64,000 nucleotides of DNA from Martinezella tropici (GCF_003287875.1 NZ_QMKK01000022.1:1-64000), one strand, 5' to 3'; counted from the first letter of the stretch, positions 42,806 through 54,463 are shown. Translations and numbers: made by a program. The notes: generated from the letters alone by a model not told the origin.

Positions 42806-45727
42806 ATGAGCGAACTGAAGACTATTTCCATACGTGGTGCGCGCGAGCACAATCTCAAGGGCATCGATCTTGACCTGCCACGCAACAAGCTGATCGTCAT
42901 GACCGGCCTTTCCGGCTCCGGCAAGTCGTCGCTCGCCTTTGATACGATCTATGCCGAGGGCCAGCGTCGCTATGTCGAAAGCCTTTCGGCCTACGCACGC
43001 CAGTTCCTGGAAATGATGCAGAAGCCTGATGTCGACCAGATCGACGGGCTCTCGCCGGCGATCTCGATCGAGCAGAAGACCACCTCACGCAATCCGCGCT
43101 CGACGGTCGGCACGGTCACGGAAATCTACGACTATATGCGTCTGCTGTTTGCCCGCGTCGGCGTTCCCTATTCGCCTGTGACGGGCCTGCCGATCGAGAG
43201 CCAGACGGTCAGCCAAATGGTCGACCGCGTTCTCGCTTATGACGAAGGCACCAGGCTTTACATCCTGGCACCGCTCGTGCGCGGGCGTAAGGGCGAATAC
43301 AAGAAGGAACTGGCGGAGCTCATGAAAAAGGGCTTCCAGCGCGTCAAGGTCGACGGCCAGTTCTACGAGATCGCCGATGTGCCTGTTCTCGACAAGAAAT
43401 ACAAGCACGACATCGACGTGGTCGTCGACCGTATCGTCGTCCGGCCCGACATGGCGGCGCGTCTCGCCGACAGCTTCGAGACCTCGCTGCGTCTTGCCGA
43501 CGGTCTTGCCGTCGCGGAATTCGCCGACAAGCCGTTGCCGCCTGAAGAGACCGCTGCCGGCGGTTCGGCCAACAAGTCGTTGAATGAGACGCATGAGCGC
43601 GTGCTATTCTCCGAGAAATTCGCCTGTCCGGTTTCCGGCTTCACCATTCCGGAAATCGAGCCGCGGTTATTCTCCTTCAACAATCCCTTCGGCGCCTGCC
43701 CGTCCTGCGACGGGCTGGGCTCGCAGCAGAAGATCGATCCGGAACTGATCGTGCCGGAGCCGGAACGTACGCTGCGCGATGGCGCGATCGCTCCGTGGGC
43801 CAAGTCGACCTCACCCTATTACAACCAGACGCTGGAAGCGCTCGGCAAGCATTACGGCTTCAAGCTCGGCAATCGCTGGAACGAGCTGTCCGACAAGGCC
43901 AAGGATGTCATTCTGAACGGCACGGAAGACAAGATCGAATTCCATTATGCCGACGGTGCGCGCTCCTACACCACGCACAAGAATTTCGAAGGCATCGTGC
44001 CGAACCTCGAGCGGCGCTGGAAGGAAACGGATTCCGCCTGGGCGCGCGAGGAGATCGAACGCTTCATGTCGGCCGCCCCCTGCCCGGCCTGCAACGGCTA
44101 TCGCCTGAAACCGGAAGCCCTGGCGGTCAAGATCAACAAACTGCACATCAGCCAGGTGGCGGAGATGTCCATTCGTGTTGCCCGCGACTGGTTCGACGCG
44201 CTGCCGGGAACGTTCACTGACAAGCAGAACGAGATTGCTGTCCGCATCCTCAAGGAAATCCGCGATCGCCTGCGCTTCCTCAACGATGTCGGTCTCGAAT
44301 ATCTGAGCCTGTCGCGCAATTCAGGCACGCTGTCCGGCGGCGAGAGCCAGCGCATCCGGCTTGCATCGCAGATCGGTTCAGGATTGACGGGCGTTCTCTA
44401 CGTTCTCGACGAGCCCTCCATCGGACTGCATCAGCGCGACAATGCCCGCCTGCTGGAAACGCTGAAGCATCTGCGAGATATCGGCAACACCGTCATCGTC
44501 GTCGAGCATGATGAGGATGCGATCCTGACCGCAGATGATGTGGTCGATATCGGCCCGGCAGCTGGCGTCCATGGCGGCCAGGTGGTGGCGCATGGCACGC
44601 CGCAGGATATCATGGCGAACCCGAAGTCACTGACCGGTAAATATCTTTCCGGCGAACTCGGCGTGCCGGTTCCGGATGAGCGCCGCAAGCCCAAGAAGGG
44701 CAAGGAAATCAAAGTCGTCGGCGCGAGAGGGAACAACCTCAAGAATGTCACGGCGTCTATCCCGCTCGGCGTCTTCACGGCGGTTACCGGCGTGTCCGGC
44801 GGCGGCAAGTCCACCTTCCTGATCGAGACGCTTTACAAGTCGGCGGCACGCCGCGTCATGGGCGCCCGCGAAATCCCGGCCGATCACGACCGCATCGACG
44901 GTTTCGAACATATCGACAAGGTCATCGATATCGACCAGTCGCCGATCGGCCGCACGCCGCGATCGAACCCTGCGACCTATACCGGCGCCTTCACGCCGAT
45001 CCGTGACTGGTTCGCCGGATTGCCGGAAGCCAAGGCTCGCGGCTATCAGCCCGGCCGTTTCTCCTTCAACGTTAAGGGAGGCCGCTGCGAGGCCTGCCAG
45101 GGCGACGGCGTCATCAAGATCGAGATGCACTTCCTGCCCGACGTCTACGTCACCTGCGACGTCTGCCACGGCAAGCGCTATAACCGCGAAACTCTCGACG
45201 TGACCTTCAAGGGCAAGTCGATCGCCGACGTGCTCGACATGACGGTCGAAGAAGGCGTCGATTTCTTTGCGGCCGTTCCCGCCGTGCGCGACAAGCTGCA
45301 GAGCCTGAAGGATGTCGGCCTCGGCTATATCAAGGTGGGACAGCAGGCCAATACGCTTTCAGGTGGCGAAGCGCAGCGCGTCAAGCTAGCCAAGGAATTG
45401 TCGAAGCGATCGACGGGCCGCACGCTCTACATCCTCGACGAACCCACAACCGGACTGCACTTCCACGATGTCGCCAAGCTTCTGGAAATGCTGCACGAAC
45501 TGGTCAATCAGGGCAATTCGGTTGTCGTCATCGAGCACAATCTCGAAGTCATCAAGACCGCCGACTGGATCCTTGATTTCGGTCCGGAAGGTGGCGATGG
45601 CGGCGGCGAGATCGTTGCCGTTGGAACGCCGGAAGCGGTCGTCAACGAAAAGCGCTCCTATACGGGACAGTTCCTGAGGGAACTGCTGGAGCGGCGTCCG
45701 GTGAAGAAGGTTGCGGCGGCGGAGTGA
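42806..45727 (+). CDS. uvrA: UvrABC excinuclease subunit A
   Basis: Damage-recognition ATPase of nucleotide excision repair (973 aa). Two ABC modules: Walker [15 protein letters not shown] (about residues 33-46) and [13 protein letters not shown] (about 663), signatures [14 protein letters not shown] and [14 protein letters not shown]. The zinc module in the second half has CEACQGDG and CDVCHG. The first-half zinc module reads CPVSGF then CPSC, so one of four cysteines is Ser, which I believe is common in this class. Likely SOS-regulated through the LexA box upstream. Confidence 0.97.
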   Translation: MSELKTISIRGAREHNLKGIDLDLPRNKLIVMTGLSGSGKSSLAFDTIYAEGQRRYVESLSAYARQFLEMMQKPDVDQIDGLSPAISIEQKTTSRNPRSTVGTVTEIYDYMRLLFARVGVPYSPVTGLPIESQTVSQMVDRVLAYDEGTRLYILAPLVRGRKGEYKKELAELMKKGFQRVKVDGQFYEIADVPVLDKKYKHDIDVVVDRIVVRPDMAARLADSFETSLRLADGLAVAEFADKPLPPEETAAGGSANKSLNETHERVLFSEKFACPVSGFTIPEIEPRLFSFNNPFGACPSCDGLGSQQKIDPELIVPEPERTLRDGAIAPWAKSTSPYYNQTLEALGKHYGFKLGNRWNELSDKAKDVILNGTEDKIEFHYADGARSYTTHKNFEGIVPNLERRWKETDSAWAREEIERFMSAAPCPACNGYRLKPEALAVKINKLHISQVAEMSIRVARDWFDALPGTFTDKQNEIAVRILKEIRDRLRFLNDVGLEYLSLSRNSGTLSGGESQRIRLASQIGSGLTGVLYVLDEPSIGLHQRDNARLLETLKHLRDIGNTVIVVEHDEDAILTADDVVDIGPAAGVHGGQVVAHGTPQDIMANPKSLTGKYLSGELGVPVPDERRKPKKGKEIKVVGARGNNLKNVTASIPLGVFTAVTGVSGGGKSTFLIETLYKSAARRVMGAREIPADHDRIDGFEHIDKVIDIDQSPIGRTPRSNPATYTGAFTPIRDWFAGLPEAKARGYQPGRFSFNVKGGRCEACQGDGVIKIEMHFLPDVYVTCDVCHGKRYNRETLDVTFKGKSIADVLDMTVEEGVDFFAAVPAVRDKLQSLKDVGLGYIKVGQQANTLSGGEAQRVKLAKELSKRSTGRTLYILDEPTTGLHFHDVAKLLEMLHELVNQGNSVVVIEHNLEVIKTADWILDFGPEGGDGGGEIVAVGTPEAVVNEKRSYTGQFLRELLERRPVKKVAAAE

Positions 45728-45760
45728 GGTTCACCCGGCTGAATGTCCAAGGAGGAGAGA

Positions 45761-46567
45761 ATGACCAAAGCGGGCGAAATCCGCACAGGCATAGGCGGCT
45801 GGACCTTCGAACCCTGGCGCGGGACTTTCTATCCTGACACGCTGAAGCAGAAGGATGAGCTGAATTACGCCAGCCGCCAGCTGAAGGTGATCGAGGTCAA
45901 CGGCACCTATTACAGCACGCAGAAGCCTGAGGTTTTCGCCAAATGGGCTGCCGACGTTCCTGACGGCTTCATCTTCTCCCTGAAGGCGACACGTTTCGTC
46001 ACCAACCGCCGCGTGCTTGCCGAAGCGGGCGAGTCCATGCAGCGCTTTCTGGAATCCGGCATCAGCGAGCTCGGCGATCATCTCGGTCCGCTGCTCTGGC
46101 AGTTCGCGCCGACGAAGAAATTCGATCCGGATGACTTCGAGGCATTCCTGAAGCTGCTGCCGGCGAAACAGGATGGGCTTGCACTCAAGCATGTCGTCGA
46201 AGTCCGGCACGATTCCTTCAAGGTGCCGGAATTCATTGCGCTGCTTGAAAAGTATAATGTGGCGCCGGTTTGCGCCGAGCATTTCGAATATCCGATGATC
46301 GCCGACGTGACCGCAGATTTCGTCTATGCCCGCCTGCAGAAAGGCTCGGACGATATCAAGACCTGCTATCCACCGAAAGATCTGAAAGCCTGGGCCGATC
46401 GCTTGAAAACATGGGCCGCCGGCAAGGTGCCGGACGACCTGCCGCTGATCGATGCGAAACGCAAGGTCAAGGTCGAGCCGCGCGACGTCTTTGCCTTCAT
46501 GATCCATGAGGGCAAGGTAAATGCACCGCCCGGTGCGATCGCCTTGCAGCAGGAAGTGGCGAAATAG
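45761..46567 (+). CDS. DUF72 family protein
   Basis: A 268-aa TIM-barrel-like protein of the YecE/DUF72 family: IRTGIGGWTFEPWRGTFYP (residues 7-25), VIEVNGTYYSTQKPEVFAKW (about 44-63), FSLKATRFVTNRR (about 73), LGPLLWQFAPTKKF (about 106) and VEVRHDSF (about 141). Biochemical function unknown. GGAGGAG at 45751-45757 supports ATG 45761 over 45743. It follows uvrA by 33 bases and is convergent with the next gene. Confidence 0.85.
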   Translation: MTKAGEIRTGIGGWTFEPWRGTFYPDTLKQKDELNYASRQLKVIEVNGTYYSTQKPEVFAKWAADVPDGFIFSLKATRFVTNRRVLAEAGESMQRFLESGISELGDHLGPLLWQFAPTKKFDPDDFEAFLKLLPAKQDGLALKHVVEVRHDSFKVPEFIALLEKYNVAPVCAEHFEYPMIADVTADFVYARLQKGSDDIKTCYPPKDLKAWADRLKTWAAGKVPDDLPLIDAKRKVKVEPRDVFAFMIHEGKVNAPPGAIALQQEVAK

Positions 46568-46569
46568 CG

Positions 46570-48045
46570 CTATAGCGGCTTGACGGCCGCGACGAGATCT
46601 TCAGCGGTCAGCCCCTTGCCGGCATGCTGGCCCGCAAGGCCGTGCAGCCAGACGCTGGCCGCTGCGGCTTCGAAGGCGGGCGCGCCCTGCGCCATCAGAC
46701 CGCCGACAATACCGGCCAGCACGTCGCCTGCGCCGGCCGTGGCAAGCCAGGGCGGCGCATTGGCATTGATCAGCGCCCGGCCGTCAGGGGCGGCAATCAC
46801 GCTGTCGGCACCCTTGTAGATGATGGCGGCGTGGGCTCTCGCGGCCGCGGCCCTCGCCTTGTCGATCTTGCTCAAAGCTTCGTCCGCAGCAATATCGGGA
46901 AAGAGCCGTGCAAACTCCCCTTCATGCGGCGTCAGCACCAAGCGTGTCGGTCCCTCGGCAAAAGCATCGAACAATCGCTGCGGCTCGTCGCGAAACGACG
47001 TGATGCCGTCCGCGTCCAGCACCAGATGGCGATCTGCAAGCGCGAGGCAGAACTGGCGCGCTTTTTCTCCGGCGCCGAAACCTGGTCCGAGAATGAAGGT
47101 CGAGAGCCGCTGATCGGCGAGCCATTGCCGCAACGACGCTTCATCCCCGACCGCGTGCAGCATGATTGCGGTCAGCAGGCCGGCATTGACATCAAGCGCT
47201 TCCGGCGGCGAGGCGATGGTGACGAGCCCTGCCCCGGCCTTCAGCCCCGCCATGGCCGACATGCGTGCAGCACCGGTTGCGTTCGGACCGCCTGAAAAGA
47301 CGACCAGATGACCGCGCTTGTATTTGTGCGTCTCCGCGCTGGCCGAAGGTATCTCAGCCTGCCACTGCGCCGGCGCATTTTCCGCGATCCGATTGTCGGC
47401 ATGGGTGCGAACGATGCGCGCGGGAATGCCGATATCGAAAACCTCCAGCTCGCCGCATAGATCGCGGCCCGGCAGGAGAAGGTGGCCCGGCTTGCGCGTC
47501 ATAAAGGTCACGGTGCGCGTGGCTTGGAAGGCGGCGCCGAGAATCCGGCCGCTACGCCCATCGATGCCGGACGGCAGATCGACGGCGATGACAGGAACTT
47601 GCGCCTCGGCGGTTCGCGCAATGACCGCGGCAACTTCATCAGGAACGGAGCGGGAAAGCCCCGCGCCGAAGATGGCGTCGATCACCACATCGCCGACCTT
47701 CGGAACATAGCTGCCGATCGCCGCGCCTCCGACAGGACAATCGGCAAAGGCACTGATAGCATCGCCCTTGAGCCGCTTGGGATCGCCGAGATGGAAAAGC
47801 CGCAGTTCGGCGCCGGCCTGCTGCAGCGCGCGTGCAGCGACATAGCCGTCCCCGCCATTATTGCCCGGACCGCAAAGAACGATATATCGATGCGCCTCGG
47901 GAAAGTGCCGGAGCGCTGCGGCAGCGACAGCCTGACCGGCCCTTTCCATAAGCCCATAGGAATCGATACCGGACGCGGCGGCAGCGCTGTCGACAGCGGC
48001 CATATCGTCGGGCGTGAGAAGCAGGTCGGCAAGCGGCAACATCAT
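46570..48045 (-). CDS. nnr: Bifunctional NAD(P)H-hydrate epimerase / ADP-dependent dehydratase
   Basis: Repairs hydrated NAD(P)H. A 491-aa fusion: YjeF-N epimerase domain (about residues 1-210, GPGNNGGDGYVAARAL near 58-73 and VDLPSGIDGRSG near 130) and YjeF-C ribokinase-like dehydratase domain (about 225-491), with TPHEGEFARLFP, YKGADSVIAAPDG and ATAGAGDVLAGIVGG near the end. Two adjacent ATGs at 48045 and 48042 are equivalent choices; no clear ribosome site. Upstream lies the divergent glnBA regulatory region. Confidence 0.92.
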   Translation of the reverse strand: MMLPLADLLLTPDDMAAVDSAAAASGIDSYGLMERAGQAVAAAALRHFPEAHRYIVLCGPGNNGGDGYVAARALQQAGAELRLFHLGDPKRLKGDAISAFADCPVGGAAIGSYVPKVGDVVIDAIFGAGLSRSVPDEVAAVIARTAEAQVPVIAVDLPSGIDGRSGRILGAAFQATRTVTFMTRKPGHLLLPGRDLCGELEVFDIGIPARIVRTHADNRIAENAPAQWQAEIPSASAETHKYKRGHLVVFSGGPNATGAARMSAMAGLKAGAGLVTIASPPEALDVNAGLLTAIMLHAVGDEASLRQWLADQRLSTFILGPGFGAGEKARQFCLALADRHLVLDADGITSFRDEPQRLFDAFAEGPTRLVLTPHEGEFARLFPDIAADEALSKIDKARAAAARAHAAIIYKGADSVIAAPDGRALINANAPPWLATAGAGDVLAGIVGGLMAQGAPAFEAAAASVWLHGLAGQHAGKGLTAEDLVAAVKPL

Positions 48046-48733
<688 letters not shown>

Positions 48734-48795
48734 TCCGCCCGGTCCCTGCGGCCGCGGCTCGTTTAATCGTCATCTAAGTCAAGGGAAGCAATTTA

Positions 48796-50205
48796 ATGAC
48801 GACCGCAAGCGAAATATTGAAACAAATCAAGGACAACGACGTAAAGTTCGTCGACTTGCGCTTCACGGATCCGAAGGGCAAGCTCCAGCACCTCACCATG
48901 GATGTGGTCTGCGTCGACGAAGATATGTTTGCCGATGGCGTCATGTTCGACGGTTCCTCGATTGCCGGTTGGAAGGCCATCAATGAATCCGACATGGTGC
49001 TGATGCCCGATCCGGATACGGTCCATATGGATCCGTTCTTCGCACAGTCCACCATGGTGATCCTCTGCGACATCCTCGACCCGGTCTCCGGCGAAGCCTA
49101 TAACCGCGATCCGCGCGGCACCGCCAAGAAGGCTGAAGCCTATCTCAAGGCCTCCGGCATCGGCGACACCGCCTTCTTCGGCCCGGAAGCCGAATTCTTC
49201 GTCTTCGATGACGTCAAGTACAAGGCCGATCCCTACAATACCGGCTTCAAGCTCGACTCGAGCGAACTGCCGTCCAACGACGACACCGATTACGAAACGG
49301 GCAACCTCGGCCACCGTCCGCGCGTCAAGGGCGGCTACTTCCCTGTCCCGCCGATCGACAGCTGCCAGGACATGCGCTCCGAGATGCTGACGGTTCTGGC
49401 CGAAATGGGCGTCGTCGTCGAAAAGCATCACCACGAAGTCGCAGCCGCCCAGCACGAGCTCGGCATCAAGTTCGACACGCTGGTGCGTAATGCCGACAAG
49501 ATGCAGATCTACAAGTATGTCGTGCACCAGGTCGCCAATGCCTACGGCAAGACGGCAACCTTCATGCCGAAGCCGATCTTCGGCGACAACGGCTCGGGCA
49601 TGCACGTCCATCAGTCGATCTGGAAGGGCGGCAAGCCGACCTTCGCCGGCGACGAATACGCAGGCCTCTCGGAAAGCTGCCTCTATTACATCGGCGGTAT
49701 CATCAAGCATGCCAAGGCGATCAACGCCTTCACCAACCCGTCGACGAACTCCTACAAGCGTCTCGTCCCGGGTTATGAAGCTCCGGTTCTGCTCGCTTAC
49801 TCGGCCCGCAACCGTTCCGCCTCCTGTCGCATCCCGTTCGGCTCCAACCCGAAGGCAAAGCGCGTCGAAGTCCGCTTCCCCGACCCGACCGCCAACCCCT
49901 ATCTCGGCTTCGCCGCCATGCTGATGGCCGGCCTCGACGGCATCAAGAACAAGATCCATCCCGGCAAGGCCATGGACAAGGATCTCTACGATCTGCCGCC
50001 GAAGGAGCTGAAGAAGATCCCGACGGTTTGCGGCTCGCTGCGCGAAGCTCTGGAAAGCCTCGACAAGGACCGCAAGTTCCTGACGGCCGGCGGCGTCTTC
50101 GACGACGACCAGATCGATGCCTTCATCGAGCTGAAGATGCAGGAAGTCATGCGCTTCGAAATGACCCCGCATCCTGTCGAATACGACATGTACTACTCGG
50201 TCTGA
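48796..50205 (+). CDS. glnA: Glutamine synthetase type I
   Basis: Dodecameric GSI forming glutamine from glutamate and ammonia. 469 aa with [10 protein letters not shown] (about residues 53-62), AEFFVFD (about 132-138), the ATP-binding [16 protein letters not shown] (about 257-272) and NRSASCRIP. The adenylylation site is Tyr398 in [10 protein letters not shown] (Tyr397 in E. coli numbering), so GlnE control is expected. AAGGGAAG precedes the ATG. Downstream is a strong hairpin. Confidence 0.97.
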   Translation: MTTASEILKQIKDNDVKFVDLRFTDPKGKLQHLTMDVVCVDEDMFADGVMFDGSSIAGWKAINESDMVLMPDPDTVHMDPFFAQSTMVILCDILDPVSGEAYNRDPRGTAKKAEAYLKASGIGDTAFFGPEAEFFVFDDVKYKADPYNTGFKLDSSELPSNDDTDYETGNLGHRPRVKGGYFPVPPIDSCQDMRSEMLTVLAEMGVVVEKHHHEVAAAQHELGIKFDTLVRNADKMQIYKYVVHQVANAYGKTATFMPKPIFGDNGSGMHVHQSIWKGGKPTFAGDEYAGLSESCLYYIGGIIKHAKAINAFTNPSTNSYKRLVPGYEAPVLLAYSARNRSASCRIPFGSNPKAKRVEVRFPDPTANPYLGFAAMLMAGLDGIKNKIHPGKAMDKDLYDLPPKELKKIPTVCGSLREALESLDKDRKFLTAGGVFDDDQIDAFIELKMQEVMRFEMTPHPVEYDMYYSV

Positions 50206-50216
50206 TATCGAACACG

Positions 50217-50240
50217 AAAGCCCCGGCCTGCCGGGGCTTT
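50217..50240 (+). terminator. glnBA terminator
   Basis: AAAGCCCCGG (50217-50226) pairs perfectly with CCGGGGCTTT (50231-50240), 4-base loop. It starts 12 bases after the glnA stop. Confidence 0.85.
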
Positions 50241-50419
50241 CTCCACGATCGGGAAGCCGGTGGCAGGTCTCCCGCCCGATAGCGTCCTCGCATTGAGCGA
50301 TCGCGTGGCTCGAACGAATGACCCGGGCCGAATGTGACAGTTCGATGAAGGAATGGGGGCAAAATCCTTGATATCAGTGGTGAAAGTCACCACATGATTG
50401 CTTGAAAGGAAGTCGTGCC

Positions 50420-50749
50420 ATGAAACAACGAAACGCAAAATTCAACATTGGCGACGTGGTTCGACACCGGATGTTCCCCTTCCGCGGTGTCATCTTCGAT
50501 GTCGATCCGGAATTCGCAAACACCGAGGAATGGTGGAATTCCATTCCGGCCGAAGTGCGGCCTGAAAAGGACCAGCCATTCTATCACCTTCTCGCCGAAA
50601 ACGACGAGACCGAATATGTCGCCTACGTGTCAGAACAGAATCTGATCAACGACGAGAGCGGTGTCCCTCTCCGCAATCCGCAGATCGCCCAGATTTTCGA
50701 CCGGGCGCCGACGGGCCAGTTCAAACCCAAGATGAGCTTCGCCCACTAA
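50420..50749 (+). CDS. hspQ: Heat shock protein HspQ
   Basis: A 109-aa YccV/hemimethylated-DNA-binding-like protein. Family signatures: KFNIGDVVRHRMFPFRGVIF (residues 7-26), VDPEFANTEEWW (about 28-39) and PFYHLLAENDETEYVAYVSEQNL (about 54, shown by its ends). In E. coli HspQ is a specificity enhancer for Lon and affects DnaA stability. ATG 50420 is preferred over 50402. Monocistronic, with its own terminator. Confidence 0.88.
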   Translation: MKQRNAKFNIGDVVRHRMFPFRGVIFDVDPEFANTEEWWNSIPAEVRPEKDQPFYHLLAENDETEYVAYVSEQNLINDESGVPLRNPQIAQIFDRAPTGQFKPKMSFAH

Positions 50750-50773
50750 GCGCCTGCCAGATAAATTCTTTTT

Positions 50774-50807
50774 AAAAGGGAAGATGCCCCAAGCGTCTTC
50801 CCTTTTT
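50774..50807 (+). terminator. hspQ terminator
   Basis: AAAAGGGAAGA (50774-50784) pairs with TCTTCCCTTTT (50796-50806), followed by a T. Well formed, 25 bases after the hspQ stop. Confidence 0.8.
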
Positions 50808-50834
50808 CATTTTCGAGACACGACCGATAGCATA

Positions 50835-50862
50835 AAAAAGCCCGGATCGCTCCGGGCTTTTT
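50835..50862 (-). terminator. Terminator of the IalB-family gene
   Basis: AAAAAGCCCGGA (50835-50846) pairs perfectly with TCCGGGCTTTTT (50851-50862), 4-base loop. T-runs on both strands make it bidirectional; it lies 23 bases beyond the stop of the minus-strand gene. Confidence 0.88.
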
Positions 50863-50885
50863 CAATAAGGCAAACTTCTAGAAGC

Positions 50886-51545
50886 TTACTGCTGCTTGGC
50901 GGCCTTCTGGGCGTCTTCCAGCTTCTTGCGCGCTTCCTCGGCCTTCTTCTGCATGCTGTCCTGCAGGCTCTTCTGGCTTTCAGCAAGCTTGCTGTCGGAG
51001 ATTGCCGGACCGTCATAAGCGGCACCGAAGCCGGTGAGCGAAATCTTGATCGGGTTCGGTGCGCGGCGGAAGTTGATCGAGGTGAAGGTCACATCCGTGC
51101 CCTTCTTCAGCGAGTTGATCATCGCGTCGGTCAAGGGCACTTCGGCCGTGCACTTGTCCGGAAGGCAGACGGCGTAATCGAGCTTCTGGCCCTTGCCGCC
51201 ATCAACCTGCATGGTGATGCCGGGGGGGATCAGGCGAGCCGTCGGAACGGAGATCTGCAGGATCTTGCGGTTGACCTTGCCATCGACGGAGATGAGGCCG
51301 ACTGCCGTGACCAGCTGGCCGTTGTTTGCCATGATCAGGTTCTGCACGATGCAGATGTCGGCATCGTCCTGCTTGGTGCAGGTCTTGTACCAGCCCAGGC
51401 GCGGCTGATTGGGATCGTTGCCGCCATCGGCAGGAGCTGCGTTGGACGCGTCCTGAGCGAATGCAGCAGCCGGCATGGCCGCGCCGATCATGAGAGCCAG
51501 AGCAGAGAGACCTGCCCGCATTTTGTTGTCAGTCTTGAACATCAT
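50886..51545 (-). CDS. Invasion-associated locus B (IalB) family protein
   Basis: Periplasmic protein of 219 aa. The signal peptide ends near AAAFAQ (residue 29). The IalB domain follows (about 45-180), with conserved cysteines in YKTCTKQ, ADICIVQ and LPDKCTAEVPL. The last 40 residues form a charged, Ala/Lys/Glu-rich helix (SKLAESQKSLQDSMQKKAEE) likely to be a coiled coil. In Bartonella, IalB aids erythrocyte invasion; in rhizobia its role is unknown. AGGAGG upstream supports the paired ATGs at 51545/51542. Confidence 0.85.
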   Translation of the reverse strand: MMFKTDNKMRAGLSALALMIGAAMPAAAFAQDASNAAPADGGNDPNQPRLGWYKTCTKQDDADICIVQNLIMANNGQLVTAVGLISVDGKVNRKILQISVPTARLIPPGITMQVDGGKGQKLDYAVCLPDKCTAEVPLTDAMINSLKKGTDVTFTSINFRRAPNPIKISLTGFGAAYDGPAISDSKLAESQKSLQDSMQKKAEEARKKLEDAQKAAKQQ

Positions 51546-51808
51546 AGCGAAACCGCCTCCTGAAATCCGCTTCGGAACGACAGCGCGCCGTCCCATGCAA
51601 TTCGGGTCAAACCGTCGTCCACCTGTCGAATGAATAAGGCAAATACATGACCCGAGAAACCCGGCACCCCTGTTACATCGCACCGGCGCGGATATCCAGC
51701 TTTTCTTTGGCCTTTTCTGCCAAGTCCTAAGATTTCCGCAGTCGCGTGTTGAATTCGGCACGCTCGTGATAATGTTCGGCCGAATCGTACCTTACCGGAA
51801 AGGATGCC

Positions 51809-53620
51809 ATGCAAGCGCTCCGGATCGCTGTCCTCCTGTTCTTAGCAGCCTTGTGCAACGCCGCCGCGGCGCAACCGCTCTATAGCATTGCCACGCATGG
51901 AGATCCGGCCCTGCCGGCGGACTTCAAGCATTTCCCTTACGTCAATCCGGATGTGAAAAAGGGCGGGCGCATCAGCTATGGCGTGGTCGGCACCTTCGAC
52001 AACCTCAACCCTTTCATTTTGAAGAGCATGCGCACCACGGCGCGCGGCATGTGGGATCCGGAATTCGGCAATCTCATCTATGAACCGCTGATGGTGCGCT
52101 CGCGTGATGAACCCTTCACGCTTTACGGATTATTGGCACAGACGGTCGAATGGGACGACAGCAGGAGCTACATCCAGTTCAACCTCAATCCCGCCGCCAA
52201 ATGGTCCGACGGGCAGCCGGTCACGCCCGACGACGTGATCTTCACCTTCCAGCTCCTGCGTGAGAAGGGACGCATACCCTTCTCGTCCTGGCTCGACACG
52301 ATCGGCGCGATCGAGAAGGTCGGCGAACATAGCGTCATGGTCCGATTCAACGAGAAGGCCAATCGCGAAACGCCCCTCATCATCGCCTCGTCGCTGCCGA
52401 TCCTGCCGAAACATGCGACCAATTCCGACAATTTCGATCGGACCACGCTCGGCATTCCGGTCGGCTCCGGTCCGTATCGGGTGAAAAGCGTCGATCCCGG
52501 CCAGCGAATCACCTTCGAGCGCAATCCCGATTATTGGGGCAAGGACATTCCGACGAAGGTCGGCGTCGACAATTACGATCAGATCGTGGTGAGCTACTTC
52601 CTGCAGGACACGACCTTGTTCGAGTCCTTCAAGAAGGGCGATATCGATATCTATCCGGACGGCAGCCCCGCGCATTGGCAGCAGGCCTATAATTTCCCGG
52701 CCGTCGGCTCCGGCGCCGTCGTCAAGGAGACGTTTACGCCGAAGCTGCCGAGCGGCATGCTGGGCTTCGTCTTCAACATGCGCCGGCCGATGTTTGCCGA
52801 CAAGAATGTGCGCAAGGGCCTGACACTCGCCTTCGATTTCGAATGGTTCAATCGCAATCTGGCTTCCAGCGCCTATACACGAACGGAAAGCTACTGGCAG
52901 AATTCCGATCTGTCCTCCTTCGGCGTGCCTGCCAATGCCAACGAGCTTGCCATGCTTGGTGCAATCAAGAACCGTATCGATGCCGACGTGCTTGACGGCA
53001 CCTACAAGCTGCCTGTCAGCGATGGCACCGGCCGTGACCGCAAAATCCTGCGCAAGGCGGTCAACTTCCTCAAACAGGGCGGCTATACGATCAAGGGCGA
53101 ACGCATGGTCGACAGCGCCGGACGGCAGCTCAGCTTCGAGATCATGACGCAGAACGCGGATCAGGAGCGTATTGCCATTGCCTATCGCCGCTCGCTGGCG
53201 CTGCTCGGCATTGCCGTTACGATTCGCACCGTCGACGATTCGCAATATCAGCTGCGCACGACGAATTATGATTATGACATGATCATCAAATCCTATCCGT
53301 CGTCGCTGTCGCCAGGCATCGAACAAGTGCCGCGCTGGGGCTCTGCCGCCGCCAAGATGCCGGGCAGCCTGAACTTTGCCGGCGTCGACGACCCGGACGT
53401 CGATACGCTGATCGATCACTTCCTGACGGCGCGCTCGGCCGATGATTTCCGCGACGCCGTGCGTTCCTTCGATCGCATATTGATTTCAGGCTATTATGTC
53501 GTGCCGCTTTACCATATCGCACAGCAGTGGGTGGCACGGCGCAGCCATATCGCCCATTCCGACGTACTGCCGCTCTACGGCTATTATCTGCCCGCATGGT
53601 GGGATGCCTCGGCTCAGTAA
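51809..53620 (+). CDS. ABC transporter extracellular solute-binding protein (peptide family, SBP_bac_5)
   Basis: Periplasmic binding protein of 603 aa. A signal peptide ends near NAAAAQ (residue 22). Family-5 features: KKGGRISYGVVGTFDNLNPF (about residues 51-70), LNPAAKWSDGQPVTPDDVIFTF (about 127, shown in part), GSGPYRVKSVDPGQRITFERN (about 218, in part). The N-terminus resembles YejA-type proteins, which bind oligopeptides. No permease or ATPase genes are adjacent, so it is an orphan or works with a distant transporter. Monocistronic. Confidence 0.88.
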   Translation: MQALRIAVLLFLAALCNAAAAQPLYSIATHGDPALPADFKHFPYVNPDVKKGGRISYGVVGTFDNLNPFILKSMRTTARGMWDPEFGNLIYEPLMVRSRDEPFTLYGLLAQTVEWDDSRSYIQFNLNPAAKWSDGQPVTPDDVIFTFQLLREKGRIPFSSWLDTIGAIEKVGEHSVMVRFNEKANRETPLIIASSLPILPKHATNSDNFDRTTLGIPVGSGPYRVKSVDPGQRITFERNPDYWGKDIPTKVGVDNYDQIVVSYFLQDTTLFESFKKGDIDIYPDGSPAHWQQAYNFPAVGSGAVVKETFTPKLPSGMLGFVFNMRRPMFADKNVRKGLTLAFDFEWFNRNLASSAYTRTESYWQNSDLSSFGVPANANELAMLGAIKNRIDADVLDGTYKLPVSDGTGRDRKILRKAVNFLKQGGYTIKGERMVDSAGRQLSFEIMTQNADQERIAIAYRRSLALLGIAVTIRTVDDSQYQLRTTNYDYDMIIKSYPSSLSPGIEQVPRWGSAAAKMPGSLNFAGVDDPDVDTLIDHFLTARSADDFRDAVRSFDRILISGYYVVPLYHIAQQWVARRSHIAHSDVLPLYGYYLPAWWDASAQ

Positions 53621-53711
53621 TGCTGTGTGGTTCCCTTTCGGTAACCGGTTGAAGCTATCGGCACAAAAGCCTAGATGGTGAAGGCTAGCCCAAAACCGAA
53701 AGGACAAAACC

Positions 53712-54383
53712 ATGGAACGCATTACGATCGACGTCGTCTCGGACGTTGTCTGCCCATGGTGCTATCTCGGCAAGGCCCGCCTGGAGCTTGCCATCGCCGA
53801 GGTACAGGACGAAGTGGGCGTGGATCTCAACTGGCGGCCCTATCGTCTGAACCCCGACTATCCACCTGAGGGCGTCGACCAGAAGAAGGCACTCGAGCAG
53901 AAGCTGGGCGGCGCGCAGCGTGTCGCTGAGGGACACAAGATGCTGACAGATCTCGGCCGCGAGGTCGGCATCAAGTTCGATTTCGACGCCATCAAGATCG
54001 GCCCCAACACACTCGATGCGCACCGCCTCATCCACTGGGCCGTCACCGAAAGCCGCGAGAAGCAGGACAAGGTGGTCGATGCGCTCTTCAAGGCCAATTT
54101 CGAAGAGGGCCGCAATGTCGGCGATCATGCCGTACTGCTCGATATTGCCGAAAAGGCCGGTCTCGACCGTTCCGTCATATCAACCCTGCTCGCCTCCGAT
54201 GCGGATCGCGATCTGATTATTGGCGAAATCGACGCCGCCCAGAAGATCGGCGTCAACGGCGTGCCCTTCTTCATCTTCGACCAGCAATATGCCGTCAGCG
54301 GCGCGCAGACCCCGGACGTGCTTGCCGGGGCGTTGCGCGATATCGCAAAGATGAAGACGGAAGCGCGCTCGGGAATGAACTAG
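53712..54383 (+). CDS. DsbA-family oxidoreductase (FrnE-like)
   Basis: Thioredoxin-fold protein of 223 aa with no signal peptide, so cytoplasmic. The redox motif is CPWC at residues 14-17 (SDVVCPWCYLGK), followed by the FrnE-type NWRPYRLNPDYP (about 37) and, late, the cis-Pro region GVNGVPFFIFDQQYAVSGAQ (about 177). FrnE members act as disulfide isomerases, and in Deinococcus in oxidative stress. Single gene, convergent with the TetR gene. Confidence 0.88.
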   Translation: MERITIDVVSDVVCPWCYLGKARLELAIAEVQDEVGVDLNWRPYRLNPDYPPEGVDQKKALEQKLGGAQRVAEGHKMLTDLGREVGIKFDFDAIKIGPNTLDAHRLIHWAVTESREKQDKVVDALFKANFEEGRNVGDHAVLLDIAEKAGLDRSVISTLLASDADRDLIIGEIDAAQKIGVNGVPFFIFDQQYAVSGAQTPDVLAGALRDIAKMKTEARSGMN

Positions 54384-54463
54384 GCGGGATTCCGCGTTTC
54401 GATCATAGCTGCAAGAGATTCCACGAATCGCAGATCGCGGAAATAGCCGAGTCATAGCCGGCA

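Noticed and set aside
48793..50172. 459-codon minus-strand frame opposite glnA
   Set aside because: Long only because of strong GC bias at third positions in glnA; no ribosome site or family motif.
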